Shown one piece after another: positions 10,856-18,793 of a DNA stretch of 64,000 bases. Origin of the DNA: Stenotrophomonas sp. VV52. Lineage in GTDB: Bacteria; Pseudomonadota; Gammaproteobacteria; Xanthomonadales; Xanthomonadaceae. The translations under genes were made by a program, and so were the position numbers. How positions within the stretch are numbered: the first letter of the stretch is position 1; every line of letters begins with the position of its first letter. The stretch lies in the NCBI RefSeq assembly GCF_002893095.1, contig NZ_PKQQ01000009.1:62001-126000 (forward strand). The letters are read 5' to 3'. The notes beneath the pieces are model-generated. The model ran no database searches and was not told the origin of the DNA. It saw only the letters and a list, made by a program, of their open reading frames with translations.

Positions 10856-11356
10856 ATGTCCAAGCAGTCCAAAGCCAAGCGCGACAAGCGCAGGAAGCTC
10901 CAGCCGAAGCGCCCGATCAACCGCCTCAACGCCCAGCAGCCGGTGCAGAACCATGCCGTGCTGACCAACGAAGAGGGCCAGGTCGTCGCCGCGATCGGCC
11001 TGCAGGGCACCGAATGGCTGCTGGCCATTGGCGGCCAGACCATGGGCAACGCCGACAACCCGGTGCCGATGCTGGCCATGCTCAAGCACCTCTCCAACGT
11101 CCAGGAAAAGGAAGGCCGCAAGGTCACCCTGGAGTACTCGACCCAGCTGCAGCAGCTGATCGACGACCTGGCCGCCGACGAAGGCAAGACCGCCGACGAG
11201 TACCTGGCCCAGCTGGTTTCCGAGTTCGAAGGCGTGGAAGAGGCGGAAGGCGAGGAAGGCGACGACGCTGAAACCGCTGACGCCTCGACCGAAGACGCCC
11301 CGGCCGACGACAAGGCCGACGCCGCCCCGGCCAGCGACGACAAGCCGCAGGCCTGA
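10856..11356 (+). CDS. Conserved hypothetical protein with basic head and acidic tail
   Basis: A 166-residue cytoplasmic protein, family not recognised. The first 25 residues are strongly basic (MSKQSKAKRDKRRKLQPKRP). The centre looks folded (GQVVAAIGLQGTEWLLAIGG and LEYSTQLQQLIDDLAADEGK). The last 45 residues are almost purely Asp/Glu/Ala and probably disordered. The polar charge layout suggests a nucleic-acid- or ribosome-associated protein, but that is inference. It lies 51 bases after motB and may be read through from it. The next gene begins 14 bases after its stop, suggesting an operon. Confidence 0.75.
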   Translation: MSKQSKAKRDKRRKLQPKRPINRLNAQQPVQNHAVLTNEEGQVVAAIGLQGTEWLLAIGGQTMGNADNPVPMLAMLKHLSNVQEKEGRKVTLEYSTQLQQLIDDLAADEGKTADEYLAQLVSEFEGVEEAEGEEGDDAETADASTEDAPADDKADAAPASDDKPQA

Positions 11357-11370
11357 GCCCCGGCGACCCG

Positions 11371-11652
11371 GTGACGGTCTATATCGACGATGCGGTACAC
11401 CCCTGGCGGGGCGAGCGCTGGGCGCATCTGATGGCCGACACCCTGCCCGAGCTGCACGCCATGGCGGCGCAGCTCGGGATACCGCGGCGGGCCTTCCAGA
11501 ACCGCCGCAGCGGCGCGCATTACGACGTGCCGGCGCCGTTGCGCGAGAAGGCGATTGCGTTGGGTGCGAGGGCGATTTCCAGGCACACTGACCGCGAGTT
11601 GGTGAAAGAGGTCATCGCCAACGCAAGATCGCAGTACACCGACCCGACGTAG
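11371..11652 (+). CDS. DUF4031 domain protein
   Basis: A 93-residue protein matching the DUF4031 pattern: MTVYIDDAVHPWRGERWAHL at the start and LHAMAAQLGIPRRAFQ after it. Function unknown. The GTG start at 11371 is required for the conserved first residues. It follows the previous gene by 14 bases, so co-transcription is likely. Its TAG stop codon lies inside the GTAG head of the following SMAG repeat, so the repeat has landed exactly at the end of the gene. Confidence 0.8.
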   Translation: MTVYIDDAVHPWRGERWAHLMADTLPELHAMAAQLGIPRRAFQNRRSGAHYDVPAPLREKAIALGARAISRHTDRELVKEVIANARSQYTDPT

Positions 11653-11718
11653 TGCCGGCCGCTGGCCGGCTCCTCGCAATGCCGGCACCGTGCAGAGCCG
11701 GCCAGCGGCCGGCACTAC
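11649..11718. repeat. SMAG-type REP dimer
   Basis: Two REP units in inverted orientation. The left arm starts GTAGTGCCGGCCGCTGGCCG and the right arm is its perfect 24-base inverted copy ending CACTAC, with a 22-base centre. Each unit also folds on itself (GCCGGCC/GGCCGGC). It matches the SMAG elements described in Stenotrophomonas maltophilia. It separates two convergent genes and could act as a terminator or mRNA stabiliser. Confidence 0.85.
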
Positions 11719-11734
11719 GGATTTCGAGCGTCGG

Positions 11735-12277
11735 TTAGAACGGGTCTGAACCCGGCCGCACTTCCACGCCCAGCAACGAACACAGCGCCAGCATGGCGTC
11801 TTCGTCTCGGTTCAGCGCCATCCAGCCGGCCAGGCCGCCGTTACCGGTGTCCACGCTCCACAGCGAGTAATTGTGCTCACGCAGCCGGTCGTAGGCCGTG
11901 GCCATCAGCATCGGCGCGTCCACGTCGGCGGCGAAATCCTCATCGTCGAGGTCGCCGCCCCAGTCCACCTGCACGTTGAAGCGCGCCGACAGCTCGTTTA
12001 CCGCCGACACCAGCGCATCGGCGTCGTCGCGCTCCACCTCGAAGCCCGACTGCCAGGCGATGGCGGTCATCAGCGGCGGCAGCCATTCGGCCTCTTCGTC
12101 GACCTCCTCACCGCTTTCCAGCAGCGCCTCGCGCCAACGGTTGAACTGCTGCAGGGCCAGCTCTTCGTCGCCCGGGTTGATCAGCACCAGCAGGTTCCAG
12201 ATCCGCGCCTCGAAGTCGTCTTCGTCGAAATCGCGCTCGTCTTCTTCGAAGTCGAAATAATCGCTGTTGTCGGGCAT
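11735..12277 (-). CDS. Highly acidic conserved hypothetical protein (180 aa)
   Basis: Family not recognised with confidence. The N-terminus (residues 1-25) is nearly all Asp, Glu, Phe and Tyr (MPDNSDYFDFEEDERDFDED). The rest is mixed alpha/beta with LLVLINPGDEELALQQFNRW, a region around FNVQVDWGGDLDDEDFAAD, and a C-terminal segment ending LLGVEVRPGSDPF. No signal peptide or membrane helix. The overall negative charge suggests a protein-binding or nucleic-acid-mimicking surface, which is speculative. Convergent with DUF4031 across a SMAG dimer. Confidence 0.7.
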   Translation of the reverse strand: MPDNSDYFDFEEDERDFDEDDFEARIWNLLVLINPGDEELALQQFNRWREALLESGEEVDEEAEWLPPLMTAIAWQSGFEVERDDADALVSAVNELSARFNVQVDWGGDLDDEDFAADVDAPMLMATAYDRLREHNYSLWSVDTGNGGLAGWMALNRDEDAMLALCSLLGVEVRPGSDPF

Positions 12278-12413
12278 GACCGGTATTCCTGGAGACAGGC
12301 AGGCATTCTGCCGTGGCCGGGCGTTGGCAGGAAGCGAAATTCGGCCCCGGCGGCGACTCGGTTTATCCTGTGCGCCTGAAGACGGCCGTGGTGGCCCTCA
12401 ACGACCGATACCC

Positions 12414-12665
12414 ATGAGCGATACCCCTCCCGACCACCTGGCGATCAACCCGGCCAGCCCCTTCCACGATGCCGCAGCGCTGGAGCGTGGCGTGGGCATC
12501 CGCTTCAACAATGTCGAACGCGACAACGTTGAGGAGTATTCGGTCAGCGAAGGCTGGATCCGCGTGCAGGCCGGCAAGTCCCGCGACCGCCGCGGCAACC
12601 CGATGACGATCAAGGTCAAGGGGACGGTGGTGGCGTATTACCTGGATCAGAAGCCGGCCGAATGA
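12414..12665 (+). CDS. DUF3297 family protein
   Basis: An 83-residue protein of the DUF3297 family, sometimes mislabelled glutathione peroxidase in databases; there is no peroxidase active site. The family core is visible: GVGIRFNNVERDNVEEYSV, then SEGWIRVQAGKSRDRRGNPM and IKVKGTVVAYYL. All-beta character and small size suggest a single compact domain. Start ATG at 12414. The function is unknown. Confidence 0.8.
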   Translation: MSDTPPDHLAINPASPFHDAAALERGVGIRFNNVERDNVEEYSVSEGWIRVQAGKSRDRRGNPMTIKVKGTVVAYYLDQKPAE

Positions 12666-12686
12666 CCGGCCGTGCATGACGGCATG

Positions 12687-12712
12687 CGTGGACGGCCCTG
12701 CGGCCGTCCACG
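12687..12712. terminator. Strong GC hairpin downstream of DUF3297
   Basis: An 11-base perfect stem, CGTGGACGGCC / GGCCGTCCACG, around the loop CTGC. It lies 22 bases after the DUF3297 stop. No T-run follows, so it is either a weak terminator or part of the repeat block that follows. Confidence 0.5.
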
Positions 12713-12727
12713 ATGCAACCTGGCGCC

Positions 12728-12873
12728 GGTAGGGTCGGTTCCCAAACGACCGCACGTACGCGATCGACGTTCGTTGACGCATGGACCGCAAAACGAAGGC
12801 GCGTTTCCGTTCGAGGTCATGCGTCCCAGAGCCGATCACCGTTATCGGCGGTCGTTCGGGAACCGACCCTACC
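12728..12873. repeat. 146-bp element with 26-bp terminal inverted repeats (REP pair or MITE-like)
   Basis: The left end reads GGTAGGGTCGGTTCCCAAAC then GACCGC, and the right end is its inverted copy with one mismatch. Each end is itself a GTAG-headed unit with a GGTCG/CGACC stem, so this is a tail-to-tail pair of the GTAGGGTCG REP family. The 94-base interior is not open for a protein. A related single unit occurs at 55587. Confidence 0.65.
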
Positions 12874-12911
12874 GATGAATCGCCCGGAATCAGGCCCCGT
12901 TGGCAGGGTCG

Positions 12912-14555
12912 TCAATCCCGTTGCCGGGTCTCCAACAGGTCCAGGTTGCGGATCAGCTTCCGCGAGATCTCGTCGGAAATCCGTCCGCGCCGGGTCAGCC
13001 GGAACAATTCTTCACGCTCGGCGGTCAACCCCGCGCTGCGCAGCTGCCGATACCCTTGCTCCATCCTGCGCACCTTCTCCGGGTCCGCATCCGGGCCATC
13101 ATCCTTTTCCAGCACGCGCTGGTACAACAGGCTCACCCGTGAGGCCGCGTCGTTGTACAGCTGTACGTTGTCGGTGGTCTGGTTCTGCACCAGCTGCTGG
13201 CGCATGCGCTCGACCCCGGCCAACGCCGCTTTCGACGCCAGCCTGCGCGCCAGGTCTTCTTCCTTGCGCTCACCCGAATCGGCCGGCAGTTCCAGCCCCT
13301 TCAACAAGCGCGGCAACGCCACGCTGGCGCCGACCAGCGAGACCAGGATCACCGCCGCCGCCAGGAAGATCACCAGGTCGCGCGCGGGGAACGCCGTGCC
13401 ATCGGGCAGGAACAACGGCAGGGTCAACACGCCGGCCAGCGTGATCGCCCCGCGCACGCCGGCCAGCGAGGTGGCCACCACGATCCGCCACGAGGTGCCC
13501 TGCCTGGCCTCGCCGCGATGCCGCGCACGCAGCAGGCTCCAGCGCAGCGACAGGTACACCCATGCCAGGCGCAACAGCACCAGCGCCAGGTTGATCACCA
13601 CCACGTACACCAGCAGCCACCACGCACTGTGGTGGCCGCTTTCGCTCACCGTGGTCATCGCGCGGTCGACAATGCCGGGCAGCTGTTCGCCAAGCAGCAC
13701 GAACATGATGCCGTTGAAGGCGAACTGCAGCATGTTCCACACCGCCATGCGCTGCACGCGCATGCTGCCGGAAACACGGCCGGTGAGCTCCACGTAGCTC
13801 ATGGTGACGCCCGCCGACACCGCCGCCAGGATGCCCGAGGCATTGGCTTCTTCGGCCAGCAGGTACGCCGCGAACGGGATCAGCAGGTTGACCAGCATCG
13901 CCGCGCCGGGCTCTTCGCCGAAGCGGCGCCACAGCCAGCGCTGGAACGTGGAAACACCCAACGTGACCGCCACGCCGATCGCCAGCCCGGCCACCGCCAC
14001 CCACAGGAAGGTCAGCGAGGCGTCGGCCAGCGAGAACGCACCGGTCATCACCGCCGCCACCGCGAAGCGGAAACAGACCAGGCCGGAGGCATCGTTCAAC
14101 AGCGACTCGCCTTCCAGGATGTGCATCAGCCGCTTGGGGATCGGCGCGCTCTTGGCGATCGAACTGACCGCCACCGGGTCGGTCGGCGAGATGATCGCAG
14201 CCAGCGCGAACGCCACGCCCAGCGGCATCACCGGAATCAGCCAGTGGATCAGCAGGCCGGCACCGAGCACGGTGAAGACCACCAGCCCGAACGCCAGCTC
14301 CAGGATCACACCCTTGTCGCGGAACAGGCCCTGCTTGGGAATCTTCCAGCCGTCCAGGAACAGCAGCGGCGGCAGGAACAGCAGGAAGAACAGGTCCGGC
14401 TCCAGCGCGTGACCGCGGTTGAATACCCCCGCAATCACTGCCCCCAGCCCGATCTGCACCAGCGGCAGCGGCACCGACAACGGCAATACGCGAACCAGGT
14501 AGCCGCTGGCGACTACCGCCACCAGCATCGCCAGGACGACTTCAATCGTATGCAT
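12912..14555 (-). CDS. Na+/H+ antiporter, CPA1 (NhaP/YjcE-like) family
   Basis: Inner-membrane antiporter of 547 residues exchanging sodium (or potassium) for protons, for pH and salt homeostasis. About twelve membrane helices fill residues 1-420. The diagnostic CPA1 motifs are present: IISPTDPVAVSSIA and EGESLLNDASGLV, where the Asn-Asp pair binds the cation. GVRGAITLAGVLTLPLF is near the end of the membrane part. A hydrophilic C-terminal tail of about 120 residues with many charged residues is the probable regulatory domain. Single gene, convergent with DUF3297 across a REP pair. Confidence 0.92.
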   Translation of the reverse strand: MHTIEVVLAMLVAVVASGYLVRVLPLSVPLPLVQIGLGAVIAGVFNRGHALEPDLFFLLFLPPLLFLDGWKIPKQGLFRDKGVILELAFGLVVFTVLGAGLLIHWLIPVMPLGVAFALAAIISPTDPVAVSSIAKSAPIPKRLMHILEGESLLNDASGLVCFRFAVAAVMTGAFSLADASLTFLWVAVAGLAIGVAVTLGVSTFQRWLWRRFGEEPGAAMLVNLLIPFAAYLLAEEANASGILAAVSAGVTMSYVELTGRVSGSMRVQRMAVWNMLQFAFNGIMFVLLGEQLPGIVDRAMTTVSESGHHSAWWLLVYVVVINLALVLLRLAWVYLSLRWSLLRARHRGEARQGTSWRIVVATSLAGVRGAITLAGVLTLPLFLPDGTAFPARDLVIFLAAAVILVSLVGASVALPRLLKGLELPADSGERKEEDLARRLASKAALAGVERMRQQLVQNQTTDNVQLYNDAASRVSLLYQRVLEKDDGPDADPEKVRRMEQGYRQLRSAGLTAEREELFRLTRRGRISDEISRKLIRNLDLLETRQRD

Positions 14556-14626
14556 GCATTTTCCAGGAATCCTGGAAAAAAATTACCACACCCATCCGTA
14601 ACCGCGTACGACAGGCGCCCCGCGCG

Positions 14627-15421
14627 TCAGTGCGCGGGGCCGTCGAAGCGGTAGATGTCCATCGCCAGCATGCCGGCGTCGATACCGGCATCAATGCGCT
14701 GTGCGCCGAGCGTATCGCCGCCAACCGCGCCGAGTGCGAAGTGCAGCGGCTGGAAATGCTCGTCGGTCGGATGTGCCCGCTCGGCATACGGCGCCTGGCG
14801 GCGGTAATCGAGCAATGCGGCACTGTCGTCGGCCTGCAGGCGCTGCTCCACCCATTCGATGAAGGGGCGCACATAGGGCGCTTCGCCACCGCTCTGGTAT
14901 TCGCGGAAGTCGTGCAGGTTGTGGGTGATGCTGCCCGAGCCGACCAGCAGCACGCCCTGCTCGCGCAGCGGCGCCAGCGCGCGGCCCAGCGCGAACTGGT
15001 GGGCCGGTCCCTGCAGCGGCTGCAGCGCCAGCGGCACCACCGGAATGTCGGCCTGCGGGTAGAGCAGGCGCAGCGGCACCCAGGCGCCGTGGTCGAGGCC
15101 ACGAGTGGGGTCCTGCAGCGTCGGCAGGCCGGCCTTGTCCAGGCGCTCGGCAATCTCGTCCGCCAGTGCCGGGTCGCCCGGCGCCGGGTACTGGATGTCG
15201 AACAGCGCCTGCGGGAAGCCGCCGAAGTCGTGGATGGTGGGCGGCTGCGGGTGCGCCCCCACTACCGGCTGGCGGGTCAGCCAGTGCGCCGAGGCCATCA
15301 CGATCGCGCGCGGGCGCGGCAGCTGCGCCGCCAGCTCGGCCAGGCGCACGCCCACCAGCCCCGGCTGCAGGGCGGTCATGGGGGAACCATGCGAGATGTA
15401 GAGGGACGGCAGGCGGGTCAT
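14627..15421 (-). CDS. ygiD: DODA-type extradiol aromatic ring-opening dioxygenase (YgiD-like)
   Basis: Metal-dependent extradiol ring-cleaving dioxygenase of the class III (LigB/DODA) superfamily, 264 residues. Close relatives open 4,5-DOPA or related catechols. Visible metal-site regions: LYISHGSPMTAL (first His), MASAHWLT (second His), and GSGSITHNLHDF. The ATG at 15421 starts directly before the first conserved strand; a longer in-frame start would add 22 unlikely residues. A GGAG site precedes this ATG. It is monocistronic. In vivo substrate unknown. Confidence 0.88.
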   Translation of the reverse strand: MTRLPSLYISHGSPMTALQPGLVGVRLAELAAQLPRPRAIVMASAHWLTRQPVVGAHPQPPTIHDFGGFPQALFDIQYPAPGDPALADEIAERLDKAGLPTLQDPTRGLDHGAWVPLRLLYPQADIPVVPLALQPLQGPAHQFALGRALAPLREQGVLLVGSGSITHNLHDFREYQSGGEAPYVRPFIEWVEQRLQADDSAALLDYRRQAPYAERAHPTDEHFQPLHFALGAVGGDTLGAQRIDAGIDAGMLAMDIYRFDGPAH

Positions 15422-15529
15422 GGCGGAGCTCCGGGGAATCCAGAACACCAGCCTATTCCCAATATCAGTGTAGTTAAAGGCCAGCAAATACCGCGATTCG
15501 TTCCATTCTCAGAACAAAACGGTCGCCGA

Positions 15530-18478
15530 TCACACCGCGGCCAGCTCCAACCGCCCGATCACATCCACCAGCGGCGCGGGCCTACCCAGCAGGTAGCCCT
15601 GCACCTGGTCGCAGCCGTGCGCGGCCAGCCATTCGTGCTGGCCCGGGGTTTCCACGCCTTCGGCGATCACGGTCAGGCCCATGCTGTGGCCCAGCGACAA
15701 CAGCGCGCGGCAGATGGACGCGTTGCGCGGGTTGGTTTCCACATCGGCCACGAAGCTGCGGTCGATCTTCAGGATGTCCAGCGGCAGGTGCTGCAGGTAT
15801 GACATGTTCGAGTAGCCGGTGCCGAAGTCGTCCAGCGAAATGTGGATGCCCTGCTCGTGCATGCGCTGCATGGTCTGCTTGGCCTGGCCCGGTTTGCGCA
15901 TCAGGCTGCTTTCGGTCAGCTCCACGTGCAGCGCGCCGCGCGCCAGCCCGAATTCCTGGCTGGCGCGCTGGAACTCGGCCACCAGGTCGCTGTTGAAGAA
16001 CTGCACCGCCGACACGTTCACCGCGATCGGCAGGTCCCAGCCGGCATCCACCAGCTGGCGCTGCGCGCGCGCCGCTTCGCGGATCACCCAGCGCCCCAGC
16101 GCCAGGATCAACCCGGTGTCTTCGCACAGCTGGATGAACTCGCCCGGCGGAATGAAGCTGCCGTCGGGCTGCGGCCAGCGCAGCAGCGCTTCCAGCGCCG
16201 CCGGGGTGCCGTCGCTGGCGTGGCAGATCGGCTGGAAGTACAGCTCGAATTCCGCATCGATCGCACTGTGGATGCGCCCGGCCAGGCGCAGGCGATCGGC
16301 CAGCCGCGAACTCACCGTGTTGTCGAACCAGGCAATCACGCTGCCCTCGTCGCGTGCGGCATGCGCGGCCTGCGCGGCCATGCCGATCACCTGTTCGGCA
16401 CTGACCACGTCGCCTTCGAACTTCACCGCCACGCCAATGCGCGGCTCGAACTGGTGCAGCCAGTCCTGCCCACGCACCGGTTCTGAAACGGTCTGCACCA
16501 GCGTATCCAGCGCGGTCTGGCGCTCGTGGTCGTCGCGGATGGCGAAAATGAAATCCTCGGCCGGCTGGAATGCCAGCAGGCCATAGCGCACGCCCAGTCC
16601 GCCCAAACGCTTGGCCATGGCCTGCAGGACCACGTCGCCCACTTCGCGGCCCAGCGTGTCGGCAACCAGCTGCAGGCCACGGAACTGCACGTAGGCAATG
16701 GTGTAGCTGCCGCCCTCTTCGTCCAGCTGCGCGGCCAGCGCGCGCGTGTTGAGCAGGCCGGTGGCCGGGTTGTGGGTGGCGTGGTAGGCCAGGTCGCGCT
16801 CGTAGGCCATGCGGTCGCTGATGTCCTCGGCCAGCACCAGGCACGCCTCGCGCCCGTCGAAGTCCAGCCGCGCCAGGTGCGCGCGCACTTCGAACACGGT
16901 GCCGTCCTTGCGCCGGTGCAGGCGCACTTTGGCGTCCTGCAGGTCGCCATTGGCGGCACTGGCGATGGCGCCCCTGATCTCTTCCCAGCCTTCGCGCGGG
17001 CGGATGTCCAGGATGCTCATGGCCAGGAATTCGTCGCGGCTGTAGCCGTACTGGCGCACCGCCGCTTCGTTCACTTCCAGGAAGCGCAGGGTGTCCGGGT
17101 CGAACACCCAGAACGGCGCCGGGTTGCGGTCGAACAGCAGGCGGAACTGGCGCTCGGCCTGCTGCGCGCGCGCCAGCGCCTGGACCCGCTCGCTCACGTC
17201 GGTAAGCGCGCCGATCATGCGCCGTTCGTGGTCGCTGCCGCCCACCTGCTGGCCGCGCGCGGAGACCCAGTGCGTGGTGCCACCCGGCAGCACGATGCGG
17301 AACATCTCATCCAGCACGCCATTGCCGGCGAACGCATGGTGGAAGGCGTCCTGCAGGCGCGGCGCGTCTTCGTGGTGCACGCGCTGGAAAAATTCCGACA
17401 CCGGCAGCGAATCGATCGGAATACCGAAGATCTCGCGGGCCAGCGGCGACCAGCGCAGCACGGCGGCGTCTTCGTCCACGGTCCAGGTGCAGATCTTGCC
17501 GACCTGGTGGGCCATGCGCAGCTCCGCATGACCGGTGCGCAGCTCGGCGCTCATCGCGTCCTGGCGGCGGGTGGCGCGGCGCAGGCTGGTGTAGACCAGC
17601 GCGAACGCGCCCCAGTACAGCAGGAACAGGCCCACCGAGGCCTGCACGTACGGCCACCACGGCGCCAGCACGTCCTGCCGGCCCAGCCCCGCGTACACCG
17701 CCAGCGGGTACTCGGCCAGCGTGGTCAGGGTGGAAATGCGCTCCACCTTGTCGATCGGGCTGTACTCGATACCCAACGCGAGCACGGCATCGCGTCCGAT
17801 CAGGTCGCGCCGCTGCAGTTTGAACTGCTTCCCGGTCAGGCCTTCGTTGTCCGGGCTGCGCGCCAGCACATGCCCGGCCACGTCGCTGATCGAGATCACC
17901 CCGTGGTAGCCGATGTCCAGCCCGCTGATGATCGACTGCAGCTCGCTGGTATGCATTCGGGCAAGCAGCCAGCGGTCTTCACCCATGCGCAGGGCCAACG
18001 GCAGCACCCAGCGCCGCATGCCCAGGTCCTGCGGCGGACCCAGGTAGAGCTGACTGTCGGCACCGCGATGGTTTTCCACGATCCAAAGTGGAAGGGTCAG
18101 ATCGCCGCCGCCACTGGTCAGCGCGCGCCCGAACTGGTCCACCACGACGATGCTCTCCAGTTCGCCGTGGCGCTGCAGGACCCCGTCGATGGATTCATCC
18201 AGCAGGTCCGGCGCCTGCGTCGGCACGCTGTCGAACAGCTGCGCGCCGTCGGCGGCGATGCCGCGCATGGCGCGCTCCAGATTGCGCAGTTCCACGCGCA
18301 GCAGGCGCTGCGAACCGGTTGCCAGCGCCGAGCTCTGCCGCTGCGCGGCGTCCTGCCGGCGCTGGAAGTCATTGGCCAGCATCACCACCAGGCCCACGCC
18401 CAGCAGCACGCCCAGGGCGGTGCCCATCCACACGATCGTCCGCAGCGGCCGCGCCATCGGCTGGCTCAGTGCGGGCAT
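15530..18478 (-). CDS. Membrane PAS/degenerate-GGDEF/EAL c-di-GMP phosphodiesterase
   Basis: Large inner-membrane sensor of 982 residues. Order: membrane helix (about 13-35), periplasmic PDC/Cache-like domain (about 36-275), second helix (about 280-300), two PAS domains (about 325-440 and 450-570), a GGDEF-fold domain whose signature is replaced by AEDF (about 590-725), and a C-terminal EAL domain (about 735-975). The EAL domain keeps catalytic residues: LEALLRW (Glu763), LDDFGTGYSN (Asp883/884), KIDRSFV and AEGVE. So it should hydrolyse c-di-GMP, while the GGDEF domain is likely regulatory only. Periplasmic ligand unknown. Confidence 0.92.
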   Translation of the reverse strand: MPALSQPMARPLRTIVWMGTALGVLLGVGLVVMLANDFQRRQDAAQRQSSALATGSQRLLRVELRNLERAMRGIAADGAQLFDSVPTQAPDLLDESIDGVLQRHGELESIVVVDQFGRALTSGGGDLTLPLWIVENHRGADSQLYLGPPQDLGMRRWVLPLALRMGEDRWLLARMHTSELQSIISGLDIGYHGVISISDVAGHVLARSPDNEGLTGKQFKLQRRDLIGRDAVLALGIEYSPIDKVERISTLTTLAEYPLAVYAGLGRQDVLAPWWPYVQASVGLFLLYWGAFALVYTSLRRATRRQDAMSAELRTGHAELRMAHQVGKICTWTVDEDAAVLRWSPLAREIFGIPIDSLPVSEFFQRVHHEDAPRLQDAFHHAFAGNGVLDEMFRIVLPGGTTHWVSARGQQVGGSDHERRMIGALTDVSERVQALARAQQAERQFRLLFDRNPAPFWVFDPDTLRFLEVNEAAVRQYGYSRDEFLAMSILDIRPREGWEEIRGAIASAANGDLQDAKVRLHRRKDGTVFEVRAHLARLDFDGREACLVLAEDISDRMAYERDLAYHATHNPATGLLNTRALAAQLDEEGGSYTIAYVQFRGLQLVADTLGREVGDVVLQAMAKRLGGLGVRYGLLAFQPAEDFIFAIRDDHERQTALDTLVQTVSEPVRGQDWLHQFEPRIGVAVKFEGDVVSAEQVIGMAAQAAHAARDEGSVIAWFDNTVSSRLADRLRLAGRIHSAIDAEFELYFQPICHASDGTPAALEALLRWPQPDGSFIPPGEFIQLCEDTGLILALGRWVIREAARAQRQLVDAGWDLPIAVNVSAVQFFNSDLVAEFQRASQEFGLARGALHVELTESSLMRKPGQAKQTMQRMHEQGIHISLDDFGTGYSNMSYLQHLPLDILKIDRSFVADVETNPRNASICRALLSLGHSMGLTVIAEGVETPGQHEWLAAHGCDQVQGYLLGRPAPLVDVIGRLELAAV

Positions 18479-18793
18479 TGCATACCTCTACCAGCGTGAC
18501 GGCCTGACTTCATGTAAACGCTTCCTGGTTTCCCCAACCTGAGCGGCCGACGTCGCAATTTCTTGACGCCCTGCGGACCCGTTCCCCACGGGCCAGGCCT
18601 TGGCCCAGCGCCTTGGCCCCAGCATGCACCAGCCCGGGCGCCTCGGGAAGGGGTGAGACGGCCGTCACAGGTTTATCGCCACCGGCCGGGCCGTGAACCC
18701 TCCATGATCGGCACCGGCCGCGGCGGTACTCAGCAAAGAACCGGGACACCCGGGCGGATTAGACTTGCGGTTTCCCCGTTGCCTGAGAAGTCC
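18479..18793. other. Divergent intergenic region (no gene seen)
   Basis: A 315-base gap between the divergent EAL gene and the M13 peptidase gene. It holds no convincing frame or hairpin. It should carry both promoters; GGATTAGACTTGCGGTTTCC shortly before the peptidase start is the most promoter-like stretch, but no firm -35/-10 pair stands out. Confidence 0.5.

Noticed and set aside
16526..18499. Very long plus-strand open frame antisense to the EAL gene
   Set aside because: His/Gln/Ala-rich pattern typical of antisense of GC-rich coding DNA; the minus strand shows intact PAS and EAL motifs.
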